NCBI GenBank assembly: GCA_027946555.1
Contig: JAPEVC010000351.1
Span: 1-25,276, forward strand
Length of the DNA: 25,276 bases
Source of the DNA: Gnomoniopsis sp. IMI 355080
Lineage: Eukaryota; Ascomycota; Sordariomycetes; Diaporthales; Gnomoniaceae
Direction: 5' to 3'
Made by a program: the position numbers and the translations under genes. Positions 1 to 9,873 of this stretch are shown piece after piece. How positions within the stretch are numbered: position 1 is the first letter of the stretch; the number at the start of each line of letters is the position of its first letter. The notes under the pieces are model-generated. The model made no database searches. It was not told where the DNA came from and was given only the letters and a program-made list of their open reading frames with translations.

Positions 1-468
1 GACTACCTTTTCACTACCTGTAAGGAGGGGGCACAGCCCGGGGGGAAACATGTTTCAAAATGATGTCCTCCTCCCGTTACCCCAGAAAATTTCCCAAACG
101 ATGTAGCTGCGTGTGAAACCCGGTTCATCTCGTGATGCGCTCATGAGAACTGCACAAGACTGTTGTAGTCCACGATGTTCTTCTTTACCCTGAGCCTTTT
201 GGGGCTTAGCCGTGAGCGGATACTACGGTAGAAGGATGGCAGCTCCTTGGCTGGTGGTGGTCCAGGGTGCCTCTTTTGCTCCGTCAGCACAACATACACA
301 CAATGACCCCGGCTTGATATCCAAGAAAGAACGCAGGTGACGATATGCTATGAGAGAAAAAGGTTATCCAAAGAAGACGTTGCTCGTCCGCCCGCTGCTA
401 TCAAGTGCTGCTGCATAATGCTTCTGCTCCAAAATTGCCAGCCCACCATTCATGTGTACTCTCTCTAT
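1..468. other. Region without a supported gene, left edge
   Basis: I see no open frame with recognisable protein character and no RNA gene here. It lies beyond the end of the open frame that follows the MAP kinase stop codon and probably holds distal 3'UTR and intergenic sequence. A gene continuing past the left edge cannot be excluded. Confidence 0.5.
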
Positions 469-852
469 TCACCAGCCTCGCAGAAAATTCCTCCCCTCTT
501 CATGCAAGCTTTTCCTCTGTTTACTACCACACTCCACCTCATCTTCAAAAGAGACACAGATTCCAGAGTCGGGATCATGGGGAGGTGCCTCCTGTACTAA
601 GCCCCGCACCGGCTCCTCATCCATGCTACGCAAAGCCTCGCAAAGCCATACCTGTTGGTGAATCCAGCCATCCGGGCTGAGCGCCCCAGTGCTTCCTATG
701 TCTTCCAGCTTTGAAATGGCCTCATGCTTAATGTGCTGGTCAGTGGTAGTATCCTGCTCTTGCTCCTTGTCCAAACCCAACCACCGACATGTCCGGTGCC
801 ACAATTCCGCTTCTTCAGGTGAGAACACACTATCGGGGTCCGGAAGATGACT

Positions 853-2430
853 CTATCTCCTTCCGTCCGCACCGAGAGCTAGATCGCCTTCCAGGCCGCC
901 GGCATTATGGCCCACATATTCTTCCGGTCGTGGATCCTCCGTCCTCCACTGGCCCTGTCCACCGCTGGGCATAGGGACCTGACCTGGGGCCGCCTGCTGG
1001 GGATGCTGGTGGCCTCCTTGGCCGGGCACGGTGCGCACGGTCTGACGGAACCGGAAAACCTCGTCCAGTATCATCTTGCGCATCTCACCAACATCCTCGA
1101 CCACTTCGAAGTCGAAGTCGAAAGTCGTTGGGCAGTCGGGCTCGTCAGAGGCGTCGTGCCAGATCTGCAGGTAGGGGTGCTCGAGAGCCTGCTCGACACT
1201 GATGCGTGAAGAGGGGTCGAAGGCCAGCATGCGATCCATCAGGTCCAGGGCGTCCGGGTTGGCGCTCGGGAATAGCGACTGGAAAGACTTTTTGGGCATG
1301 AAGGGGAGGTTGCGCACGTATTCCTGGGCGCGAGGGGAGCCTATTCTGGAGAGTGTCTCTTCGTTCGGTGTTCCCAGGATATGGAGAATTTGGTTGAGCT
1401 GATCAACATAATCGCGACCCTTGAAGAATGGTCGGCCGCCGAGCAGTTCGGCGAGAATACAGCCCACAGACCAGACGTCAACTGTAAAAGTCCGCATTAG
1501 TACACCAACCCTATAAGACATTGATTTTGTAGGATCTCGACATACTGGCTTTGGTGTAGCTCTGGAAGCTCAACATGATCTCTGGGGCGCGATACCATCT
1601 GGTCGCTACATATTCCGTCATATATCCAGCATTCTCTTCTGGGTCAACCGAAAAGCCACGGGCCAAGCCGAAATCACAAATCTTCAGCTCGCAGTCTGCA
1701 TTGACGAGCAAGTTGCCTGGCTTGAGATCACGGTGCAAGACGTTGGCCGAGTGGATGTACTTGAGGCCGCAGAGGATCTGATAGATGAAGGATTGGAAGT
1801 GGGCGTCGGTAAGGGGTTGGCCGGAACGGATGATTGCAGCGAGATCGCATTCCATCAATTCTGGGCGGAATCATTCTTTGTCAGTCTCTCGTGGCGGGTT
1901 GTGCTTTGACGGGGTTAGACCGAACATACCTTCGTACAGATAGGTCTCGTTAAAGTTGTCGGGCCGAGGAATGTCCATATCATACAAGCAAGTGATCTGT
2001 CGGCAAATTGCTGTCAGTCGAATACGTCTTTGTGGCTCGAGGTGACCGCAAGGCTCAAGGATTGTCCTCGAGGAGATGGAGGGCTTGGCGTCATACGTTA
2101 CGGTGTCCTCGGAAATGTTGAAGCAGCTTTATCTCGCGCAGTGCTCGCTTGGCCAGGATCTTCTTGCTGAACACATTGGTGACCTTCTTGATAGCGACAC
2201 CCTCGTTGGTTTGGTTGTTGACAGCGGCACTATGAGGCAGAAGATGGTACGGTTAGCACAGGTCCGACGAGCGGTCAAGCAATGCGCAGCAGCGCAACGC
2301 AGTCCACAATAACTCACCAAACGATACCGTAGGCGCCCTGGCCCAGCTCCTTGGTGACAGTGTAGCGCTCGTCGACAATGAAGTCCTGATTAAAGACCTT
2401 GAAGGTCTTGCGACCTTGCAATTCGGCCAT
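853..2430 (-). CDS. SLT2: Cell-wall-integrity MAP kinase, Slt2/Mpk1/Mps1 family
   Basis: This is the terminal kinase of the protein kinase C-Bck1-Mkk cell-wall-integrity cascade, which phosphorylates nuclear regulators such as Rlm1-type MADS factors. Five exons join in frame: 2318-2430, 2097-2229, 1930-1996, 1546-1860 and 853-1481, giving 418 aa, the normal family length. Visible motifs are the glycine loop GQGAYG (about 30-35), the ATP-site lysine in AIKK (52-53), HRDLKPGN (from 147), DFG (167-169) and the dual-phosphorylation site TEY (186-188) followed by VATRWYRAPE. The TEY triplet separates it from TGY Hog1-type kinases, and the C-terminal Gln/Pro-rich tail is typical of Slt2 rather than Fus3/Kss1. 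The ATG at 2430 begins MAELQGRKTF, as in relatives. The stop is TAG (853-855), followed by a long in-frame open stretch (see findings). All introns are GT-AG. Confidence 0.96.
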
Positions 2431-2594
2431 ATTGACTGTGGGTGTCGGTCTGGGCTATACTGACTGAAGCTCGGCGAGGGGGCGAGGACGAGGGTGGAAA
2501 TGGTGATACAAGCGCCAAGGGTCGAGAGTGCGGACAAAGGCCAATTGCTGCGGCGTAGCCAACCTGGAATCAATGGGAGGCGGCTGAATGCAAG

Positions 2595-2808
2595 CTGGAC
2601 AAGACGGAAAGAACGTTAGCCACGGCAAGACCCTCTCTTTCTCTCTCTCTCTTTCTCTCTGCCTGTGTGTGTGTGTCTGTCTCTCTCAATGGCGACTTGG
2701 AGTGTAGGTGCTGCAAGCTACCCTGAAGCTCGGAAAGTAGTACAGCTCGAGCACAGGCCATGAACTACCCAGGGCAACCGAGGTCAAGTAATTAGGCGCG
2801 AAACTTAC
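2595..2808 (-). other. Candidate 5'UTR intron of the MAP kinase gene
   Basis: On the minus strand a perfect GTAAGT donor lies at 2808-2803. A GCTAAC branch-point match lies at 2620-2615, followed by a pyrimidine-rich run and a CAG acceptor ending at 2595. The intron would be 214 nt and end 164 nt before the kinase ATG. Splicing would remove a 63-codon upstream open frame starting at the ATG at 2761, together with the CT/GT microsatellite. This is inferred from splice signals only; no transcript evidence was available. Confidence 0.4.
2631..2687. repeat. Compound (CT)n-(GT)n-(CT)n microsatellite in the kinase leader
   Basis: Plus-strand tracts of CT with occasional TTT run from 2631 to 2660, GT repeats from about 2664 to 2676 and CT again to 2687. 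It lies 200-257 nt upstream of the kinase ATG, inside the candidate 5'UTR intron. Such tracts are length-variable, so it could serve as a polymorphic marker and might affect transcription. Confidence 0.85.
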
Positions 2809-4434
2809 TCGTCTGGAACAGTATTAATTCTCTCTGGTGGCAACGACTGACGGGACGGTTTGTTGGAGAAGAGCAAACGCGAGCTGCAGCGCTTTACTTG
2901 TATGAAAGCGAGAGGCTGTTCTGTCGATGCGGCTGAAACAGTTCGCAACCTCGTCAGCAATAGCCCAGCCAGTTCAAAATTGGATGTCAGCCGAGAGCAT
3001 GTAATGCAATAAAAAGGTGTTTCTGGCAAAAAGACGCATGTAAGACGAGAATGCGCCCGCATTTTATCTATGTACCTCTGCGGCGGGAATACCAGTACCA
3101 AGGCCTCCGACCCACTCGACCAGTGACAAAAGGTGGGGGGGCACCCAATGTTCTGTAGGTAGGTACCCATAAAAAGGCAGATACCCCTCCCTCCGTCTTG
3201 CCCTTTCTGCCCAGGCTTGACCCTTTCTGATGCTGCCTTGAAGATGGTGGTAGTCAGCCTGTGCTACGATGCTAGTCTTGGTTCGTCCACGGTGTCAGCA
3301 GAATTATGGAAGGGTTTCTCCTTCATCTGCATCCGCCGTCGTATATCATCATGGTAAGCTTCGTCATGTGCCATTAAGCTGATACTGTTGCCCACACTTT
3401 GCAGCGTCATCCCAACCCATTATCAACCTCGTGCATGAGACATCCCCACACCCTCTCCATGTTCCAACTGCAGCAATGCACGAGCCCTTCAAAGTTCAAG
3501 CTCTCCCACAGTCTCGGGAGCGACAAGATTCAATTGTGGCCAAGTCCACTTACTGTAGAGAAGACTATTGCACAGCCACCAAGATCGACATCCTTCACCG
3601 TCAGCGATCCTGCCAGTCACAGCTCGTGATACGGCAGAACACAAGCAGCACGCGAGACGCTGTCGCGCGCCGAGCCTTCGCACGTTCTGTAAGGGTAATG
3701 GACCAACGGTACACAGCATGTCAATGACTGCCACCGAATATGGGCATTTTTACGACCGCAATTTAGCTGTATCTTCGTCGCCGACAAGCCGAAGAGCCCT
3801 CACAGGTGAACCTCTCGTAGGCCCCTGCTGCTGTGAGTATGACCAGCATCCAACCGCCGAGACCAAATGGGGGCGGTACGGTAGGGCTGACACTTGCAGC
3901 GGGGGCTTGGCCATTCTTGACATAGTGCAGACCGTCGCCTCCAATGACTGGCCTGTAAGTCTCTGTTGGTTCTACTACACAACCTGCACCATGCAACCTT
4001 GGTGGTGAGTCCTTGTGGATATTTGTCAATTGCTTTGGCTTACACTGCCTGATCGGCTGGTATGACAAGAAAGCCGCACTTCTACCGCTGTCCCGTAAAA
4101 CTCTATACAATTCCACCAAGAAAGCCGCGAAAATCTTCAAAGATTCTAAATGCTCTATACGAATTGCCAGGCGCGCCTGCGTGGCGCAGTGCCTGCGTGC
4201 GCCGGCAAAAGACAAAGACATGCATCGACTCGTCACCTTCCGGTCCGCGCCTTTGGTGGAATACTTTGCCGACTGGTTATAGGTAAAAGTAGACAGATCG
4301 AGGCTGACTTGCTCACAGTTCTGAGGGGCGGTTGCACCGAGATGAGTTATCTGTCGGTCACCGCTATCGGCCCCTTGCCTTTAGCTCGCTGATGGTGTTT
4401 ATAGTAGTGAAGTTGGTGTGCAGACTGAAGAATA
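2809..4434. other. Intergenic region between MAP kinase and phosphatase genes
   Basis: About 1.6 kb holds the kinase promoter side and the 3' flank of the phosphatase. Short open frames occur in several frames on both strands between 3400 and 4280 (the longest about 157 codons, minus, ending at 3763). None shows a recognisable domain, a convincing start context or good splice partners, and they overlap one another, so I do not call a gene. A TAGGTAGGTACC-like motif occurs at 3156-3167. Confidence 0.5.
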
Positions 4435-5019
4435 TCATTGCTCGGGCGGTTCCAGGTCTGGAAAGACTTCCTTCAGAAAGTTTCTGGTGAACCGTACGCA
4501 CTGCTGGTATGTGGTCTCGAAACCCTGGTCCGGGCCGTACCACGGGTCTTGAATGACCTCGGCCTTGCCAGTGCCCGAATACTCGCCGAACAACATGACT
4601 TTCGCCTTGGCCTCAGATGTGGATTTCTTGAGACGCTCCAAGTCGCGGAGGTTATTCCGGTCCATAGCAAAGATGTAGTCGAAGGTGTCAAAGTCCTTAA
4701 CCTGAACCTATCGTCGAGTATGCTATGAGCATCACTACCCCAATGCGACTGTCCTGTGTGACGGGACGAGTGAGAATGTGAGGCTCACCTTACGTGCGGC
4801 ATGCACATAGTCCGTTACACCGTGCTTGGCCAGCGTCTCCATTGTGCGGTCATCTGGGTCATCGCCAACGTGATATGCGCCAGTCCCACAACTGTCGAGC
4901 TTCTTGACTAGGCCTTTGTATGGCGGCTTGGAGGTGAGGGACTGGAAGACGCCCTCTGCCATGGTTGAGCGGCAGATATTGCCTAGGCAGACAAAAAGGA
5001 CTGAGATTGGCTCAGGCAT
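4435..5019 (-). CDS. LTP1: Low-molecular-weight protein tyrosine phosphatase
   Basis: Cytosolic phosphatase removing phosphate from phosphotyrosine and small phosphoesters, related to yeast Ltp1 and animal ACP1. Two exons, 4789-5019 and 4435-4701, join in phase 0 and give 165 aa, normal for the family. The P-loop is at the N-terminus: CLGNICRS (Cys11, Arg17, Ser18), matching the CX5R(S/T) signature with the nucleophilic cysteine. The general-acid motif DPWY is at 129-132, and the usual FDYIFAMD core stretch follows the splice junction. The ATG at 5019 is chosen because it puts the P-loop about ten residues in; no in-frame ATG lies just upstream. The intron begins GTGAGC and ends TTCAG. No signal peptide is seen. 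Substrates cannot be told from sequence. Confidence 0.95.
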
Positions 5020-6930
5020 CCTGGGCAATCAGAGCTCGAGACGAACAGAGAGGTGTGGACAGGATAAGACGCTGTGATTAGTACGAGACACTTTCCGTGG
5101 AGTCTCTGGTACAGTAGACAAAGAGTGAAAACAAGATTTGATGGTTGTAGCCAATGCCAGATCGGGGTCGCCAGTCGGTAAAAGATGCCCCGCGATGAGG
5201 TCAGCGCACGCAGTGAGCGAGTTGGGGTGGGGCTGCCAAACAGCTTCACTTCTCTATTTCATTCCTAGCTTCGATTCTTCACTTACACCACGCCGACATC
5301 CCAACACTGCGCAGTCTGGCAAGCTGGACAGTATACTTGATTACATAGAGCATCATATCACACTCCCAAAGCTCTAGAACAGGAAGATGGGTTCTGCTGC
5401 CAGTAAGATTGGGTTGAGAGCTCGTCACAACACAACCAACCGACTCGGCGAGACCTCGGCCACCAACACGGCACAACTTCCCATCCTTTGTATCAACAGG
5501 AGTTGACATTAGTCTGTCCGCACACACCTTGCAGACCATCGCCACACGGTCTTCATCAAGCAAAGTAAGGACAAAATCTGCAGCCCTGCACCCTCGATTG
5601 CCAAAAAGATGGCGGTGGTCCATGCCATCCAAGCCGCCTGCCCCTGAGAATTTCGATGTTCACCGAACCCAGGACTGGGGGAGGATGCTCACGAAGATCT
5701 CACCAAGTTGGTTTCCTCAAGAAACGAGTTTAAAGTATAAAATATCGGTTTGCTTGTCCTGGAGCTCACAGTCTGCTCGATATCTGGATCTTCGTTACCC
5801 CATTGGGACGACACTTGGGAATGCTGGTTGCGGTCCTGTGTATCGGCCAGGGCGCCTTGTTTCAACACTTCCCCCCGGCTTGGTTTCTCAGCCTTGCTAA
5901 ACGAAGTTTCAACCCTCCACCGCTCCTCGTCATTTGTTGGGTTCTGGACCGCTCATCAAGGTTGTGGGGACTCTGAAAAAGCCTTCCGGAATGGCCCCCT
6001 TGGCATCCACTATGGATTTTATTACCTGTTGTCCACGTTCTCATTTCATCAGGAACGGCTACCACCATGTCATGCCCCTGGCCAACGTCGTATTGCCCGG
6101 GTCTTATTGGGTCTTGGCACGCTTTCTGCTGGGATTGTGGGTTGCATCGAGTCGACCTTCTTTTGACGACTTCAAGGTTGTCTTGACAGCCTTTCTGCCA
6201 CGTCAATGTACTTTTTTTTCTGCATTTGCGTTCACTGTTTGGTCTTCTCTTCAAGCTACGGAAAGTCATGCCGTGCAACGGTGCTTGTCCTCACATGTGC
6301 TTCGGAGTTCCGAGTACACTGATTTTCCTTGGGGAAAGCAATCTTCCGCAGAAATGGTCGAAGGGGCAGTCTGGAGCAACAAGGAAGAAAAACAACGTTT
6401 TGCCGATTCAGGTACCGTGTTCTAAGTCTGGGCAGCCTGCATTAGTGTGTAAAAACCATCACGCTGGTTCAAACATCCTTCATCGCTATGACATTAACAA
6501 CGGTGATCGGCCCATCTCCCGTGTGTCCCGTAGGTGTCACGCTTAGCTTCCGCGGACTATTACCCATCAAGCCCATTTCCGACGACTAGAGGCTGGGCTG
6601 GTCTGAGCATGGGTATTGGCTGGACATCCCCTTCGCCCACTTTATATTATAATTATTACAACATAGCGGTAACCTAGGAGAATTACAAGGAGTCTTCAAG
6701 GGTAAAACCCAGCATAATAAATACTCCGGTTGCCTCTCTATGTTCTGAAAGCATGGGCTCTAGGTCGTCATTCCAGTTTTCTGTCTCTCACTTCACAGGT
6801 TGAATCTCCTACTCTTCAAAACACTCATTGAACAAGTTGTCTCAGTTGAACTGTAGCAAACGCTCTTCTCATATCATCCATATAACACCAGTCTTGCAGA
6901 CACCTTCTTATTCACAACACTACAGCCAAT
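5020..6930. other. Divergent intergenic region between phosphatase and CFEM genes
   Basis: About 1.9 kb separates the phosphatase start (minus) from the CFEM start (plus), so both promoters lie here. Short open frames overlap in several frames (plus 5529-6546 and minus 5279-5623), but none has a recognisable domain. An AT-rich stretch lies at 6639-6664. Pyrimidine-rich sequence with CAACA and CACAAC runs leads into the CFEM ATG, typical of a filamentous fungal promoter and leader. Confidence 0.5.
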
Positions 6931-7436
6931 ATGCAGTTCAAGACCATCGTTCTCTCCAGCTTCCTCGGCCTGGCTGCCGCGGCCTCCTCGGATGTTACTA
7001 GCCTCGTCTCGCAGCTGCCCTCTTGCAGTCAGACCTGTCTGGATGAGGGTGCCAGTGCTGCGAATTGCGATAGCACCGACTACTCTTGCCAATGCGAGAA
7101 CCAGGACACCATCACGACCAACTCTAGCGCTTGTATCAGCACTTCGTGCTCTATCAGTGATATTAGCAGTAAGTGTTCCTTCAAGTACAATACACTCATG
7201 GGTCTTCCATTACTGACTTCCAATCAGCTACTCAAAAAGTCATCACTGAGATCTGTGATGCTATCAATGGTACCAGCACCACCTCTAACTCAACCTCGAG
7301 CGCCGCCTCTACAGCCTCTAGCACAGACTCCTCCTCTTCCTCTACCAGCACCACTGGGTCGAGTGCTGGCAGCCACATTGAGCTCGCTTTCGGCTGGGCC
7401 GCTGTGGTCGGCGTTGCTGCCTTCGTGGCCCTGTAA
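6931..7436 (+). CDS. Small secreted CFEM-domain protein, probably GPI-anchored
   Basis: Two exons, 6931-7168 and 7228-7436, give 148 aa. The order is a signal peptide (about 1-18, MQFKTIVLSS then an Ala-rich core), a CFEM domain (about 25-92), a Ser/Thr-rich linker (about 94-127) and a hydrophobic C-terminus (about 130-148) with a small-residue site (SSAGS) before it, as expected for GPI attachment. The eight cysteines (32, 36, 46, 53, 55, 68, 73, 89) have spacings x3, x9, x6, x1, x12, x4, x15, agreeing well with the CFEM pattern. Asp50, three residues before the fourth cysteine, matches the Asp that binds haem in Candida CFEM haemophores. The intron (GTAAGT, branch CTGAC, CAG) falls between cysteines seven and eight. 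Known family roles include haem/iron capture, cell-wall structure and host interaction; which applies here is unknown. Confidence 0.93.
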
Positions 7437-7788
7437 GCGTTGCTGGACAGGAACGCTACGATTCTTCTTCTAATTCATGATGAATCTTCAAAAGTCTTTG
7501 AAATGGCCGGGGGCTGTTCAAAATCGATTTGGGTACTGGATCCTTCTCCCACGAAGGGCCCAAAACGGAGTTCAAGACACGGGGAAAATTATACCACCAG
7601 TTGCCACAAGCACTGGACCTTTGGGACCACCAGGATAAATTACTCTAGAATGATATATGCTCTTTTAAACACGTGTACTATCTGTATTCCCTCTACCAAA
7701 TGCCGCCAGTACTTGACCAGGGTATGTGTTGTGGCTCTGGAGACTCTGCCCATTTCTACGAAGGCCGGATGACCCAGGAACTCCTCCC
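7437..7788. other. Convergent 3' intergenic region
   Basis: This 352-nt stretch lies between the stops of the plus-strand CFEM gene and the minus-strand THEM6-like gene. It holds their 3'UTRs and probably polyadenylation signals. No separate gene is seen. Confidence 0.7.
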
Positions 7789-8934
7789 TCAACCAGGGTG
7801 AAATCGGCCCAGCGCACCATCTTCACCACCATCGAACAATCCGCCAAGTCCGTCGAGGGCCGCAAATTTCTCAGCATACTTCATACCTTCCCGTCTCTGA
7901 TGCTCTATCCTCTTCCAATCCCAGTCCTCCCCACCCGATTGGATTTCCCCGAGCTCTTCGCTTTCATCACCAACCTCATTCACGCCTCCTCTCCAACCAC
8001 TAGGTCTCTCGGGAAGCAACCCGCTCTCTGCCATCACAATCGATGGATGCACCGTAAATCTGCCCACCTTGAACACATACTTGCTCACCGCCGTCGCAAT
8101 CACGTACTTTTCCCACTCCGCGCTGCCCTCACCCTCCTTCAACTCAGCCGTCGTCCTCTTCTGCCGCAGTGGGCCAAACCACCCCACATTCCCACTGTCC
8201 CACCCGGTAGGCTTCACCTTGCCCTTGATCACATAGTACGTCACAAAGTACACCCACTTGCGATCCCATGACAGCACACGCGTCCACATGTCGTACCCCT
8301 GCAGCGGGCGAACCTCGCGCCGGAAGCTGCAGAACACGGCGCCGAAGCCGATGCCCATGCCACCTTTGACCACGTCACCATTCTTGTCGCGCACGACGCG
8401 TGTGCGCGCGTTGGCTGACAGGGCGTCGAGGCCTGGCTTGAAAAGGTGCGAGACGCAGTGTGTACGCGCGACGTCGAGGTCTGAGAAGTAGGTGCTATTG
8501 GATTTGTGCATGTTGTAGTCTGTCTCCTGGAGGGAGGTGTAGGATGAGGTGATAGAGTAGTGGAAGAGCATTCTTGGATGGAGGGATGGTGGCCGTAACA
8601 TGGGTATGTAGTTGCGAATCATAGCGCCCAAGACGCGATACTATTTGACGGTCCTCATGGTCAGCATTTGTAACAACACATACATACTACATACTGGACA
8701 GGACAACGGCTATTTTATGAGAAGAATCGGCCATACTGTCCACATAAACGGCATGCTTTTCCAATTCGTCACAACAAAAATGGCCAACAGCACGCGACTC
8801 GTCCGCCCGGGGCCCGTGACAAAGTTCAACATGGCCGCTTTCCAGTCGACGTGCGCCAGTGACAGCCCGCTTGCCACGGCAGCAGAGCCCACGCTGATGG
8901 GCAAAATATACCCGAGCGCATTTGCAGAAGCCAT
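7789..8934 (-). CDS. THEM6-like hotdog-fold (thioesterase superfamily) membrane protein
   Basis: Two exons, 8737-8934 and 7789-8640, join in phase 0 to give 349 aa. The intron starts GTATGG and ends AAATAG. The N-terminal 60 residues contain two hydrophobic segments (about 9-28 and 47-58), suggesting membrane attachment. The hotdog core follows: a D-Y-N-M-H-K-S-N motif (107-114) and YFSDLDVAR (117-125), matching the D-x-N-x-H-x-N-N-x-x-Y pattern of 4HBT_2/THEM6 proteins. Downstream, FCSFRREVRPLQGYDMWTRV resembles the second half of the fold. The C-terminal tail is charged. Members are thought to bind or hydrolyse acyl-CoA, but fungal copies are mostly uncharacterised. The ATG at 8934 was chosen because it gives the membrane segments; the splice gives MWT-YRVLGAMIR, which reads smoothly. 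Confidence 0.85.
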
Positions 8935-9873
8935 CGTTTTCCTCCTTGCTCAATGCGCTTTGCCCGCGGCGTGCCGAGGAGGAGGGGCGGAACGACGACG
9001 AAGTGGTAGCGGTGATGGTGGTGGAGGGGGCCCAAAAAGCAGCACACTGATGCGCCGTCGCACAGCGCCTAGGAGCAGCACGATTACCACCACGGCCCAC
9101 AGCGGCACGGAGCGCAAAATACAGGTCAGGGTTGTGCCGCACTTTGCGAGGAGGGAGGGTGAAGGGGTGGTGGGAGGGTAAGGCATGCGCGCATTGAGTG
9201 GTAAGACGGTTTTTGTGGTGTGCGGCTCTGCGCGGGATGTTGAATTTATATGGGATTTGCACATGGGTGTTGCCGATCGTGGGACCGAGGCTCCGGTGAC
9301 CCAAATCTTTGTCTTACATTTCTTCTGACTCGGGTATATTCTTGCGGCTGATGGGCCATGCGCTTACGCGACTGGAGTCCGGATTTCCGGAGGTAGTCTT
9401 AGGTGCAGTACAATCACACTGCAGACAGGGCGAACTTTTGAGAGGAGGTGCGCTTGGGGAAAATGTTTACAAGGGATTAATTACCCTTAGCAAGTTCATG
9501 TTAAACTTGAGTTGCGCGATCCTCCCCAACGTCGACCAAGAGGGCAGGCTGAGCCGCGATGTTTACCCCAATTACATCAAGTCCAAACCGCGCAGAAAAC
9601 TCATCGATGCAAATTCAACGAGCAAGTGGTGTTCCTCAAGGTCTCCTCTACCCATACGAAGGAAAAGTCATTTTCCTACTCTTTCTCGGTCGAAACTTCC
9701 CGAATCTATCGGCCTTCGGTACAGTACAAGATGGACTTGGCGATGCACGCCTTGACATAGTGCGAGCGTGGATCATGCAAATTTGGGCTTGAAACACTCG
9801 CTCAGGTCTTTGCTAGTATAGGCTGAAGGGCACGATCTAGTATTGATGAAGTCAAAGAGGATTTCTATGAACT
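8935..9873. other. Intergenic region between THEM6-like and D-lactate dehydrogenase genes
   Basis: Holds the promoter of the THEM6-like gene and the 3' flank of the dehydrogenase, both minus. Open frames on both strands (9309-9792 plus, 8950-9304 minus) have no recognisable domain and overlap in several frames. No gene is called. Confidence 0.5.

Noticed and set aside
4160..4210. GC-rich repeated CTGCGTG segment resembling an RNA hairpin or tRNA
   Set aside because: No acceptor stem or T-loop consensus could be fitted; it is only a short GC-rich near-repeat.
3763..4236. 157-codon minus-strand open frame
   Set aside because: Mixed composition without domain, with another open frame on the opposite strand, and no convincing neighbouring exon.
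4438..4728. 96-codon plus-strand open frame
   Set aside because: Antisense to exon 2 of the phosphatase, which carries the DPWY motif.
5750..6546. Chain of overlapping plus-strand open frames upstream of the CFEM gene
   Set aside because: The frames overlap in different phases, have no domain, and I found no splice set joining them sensibly. A non-coding transcript is possible but not supported.
7726..8271. 181-codon plus-strand open frame
   Set aside because: Antisense to the THEM6-like exon 2; Pro/His/Arg/Leu-rich as expected for a shadow frame.
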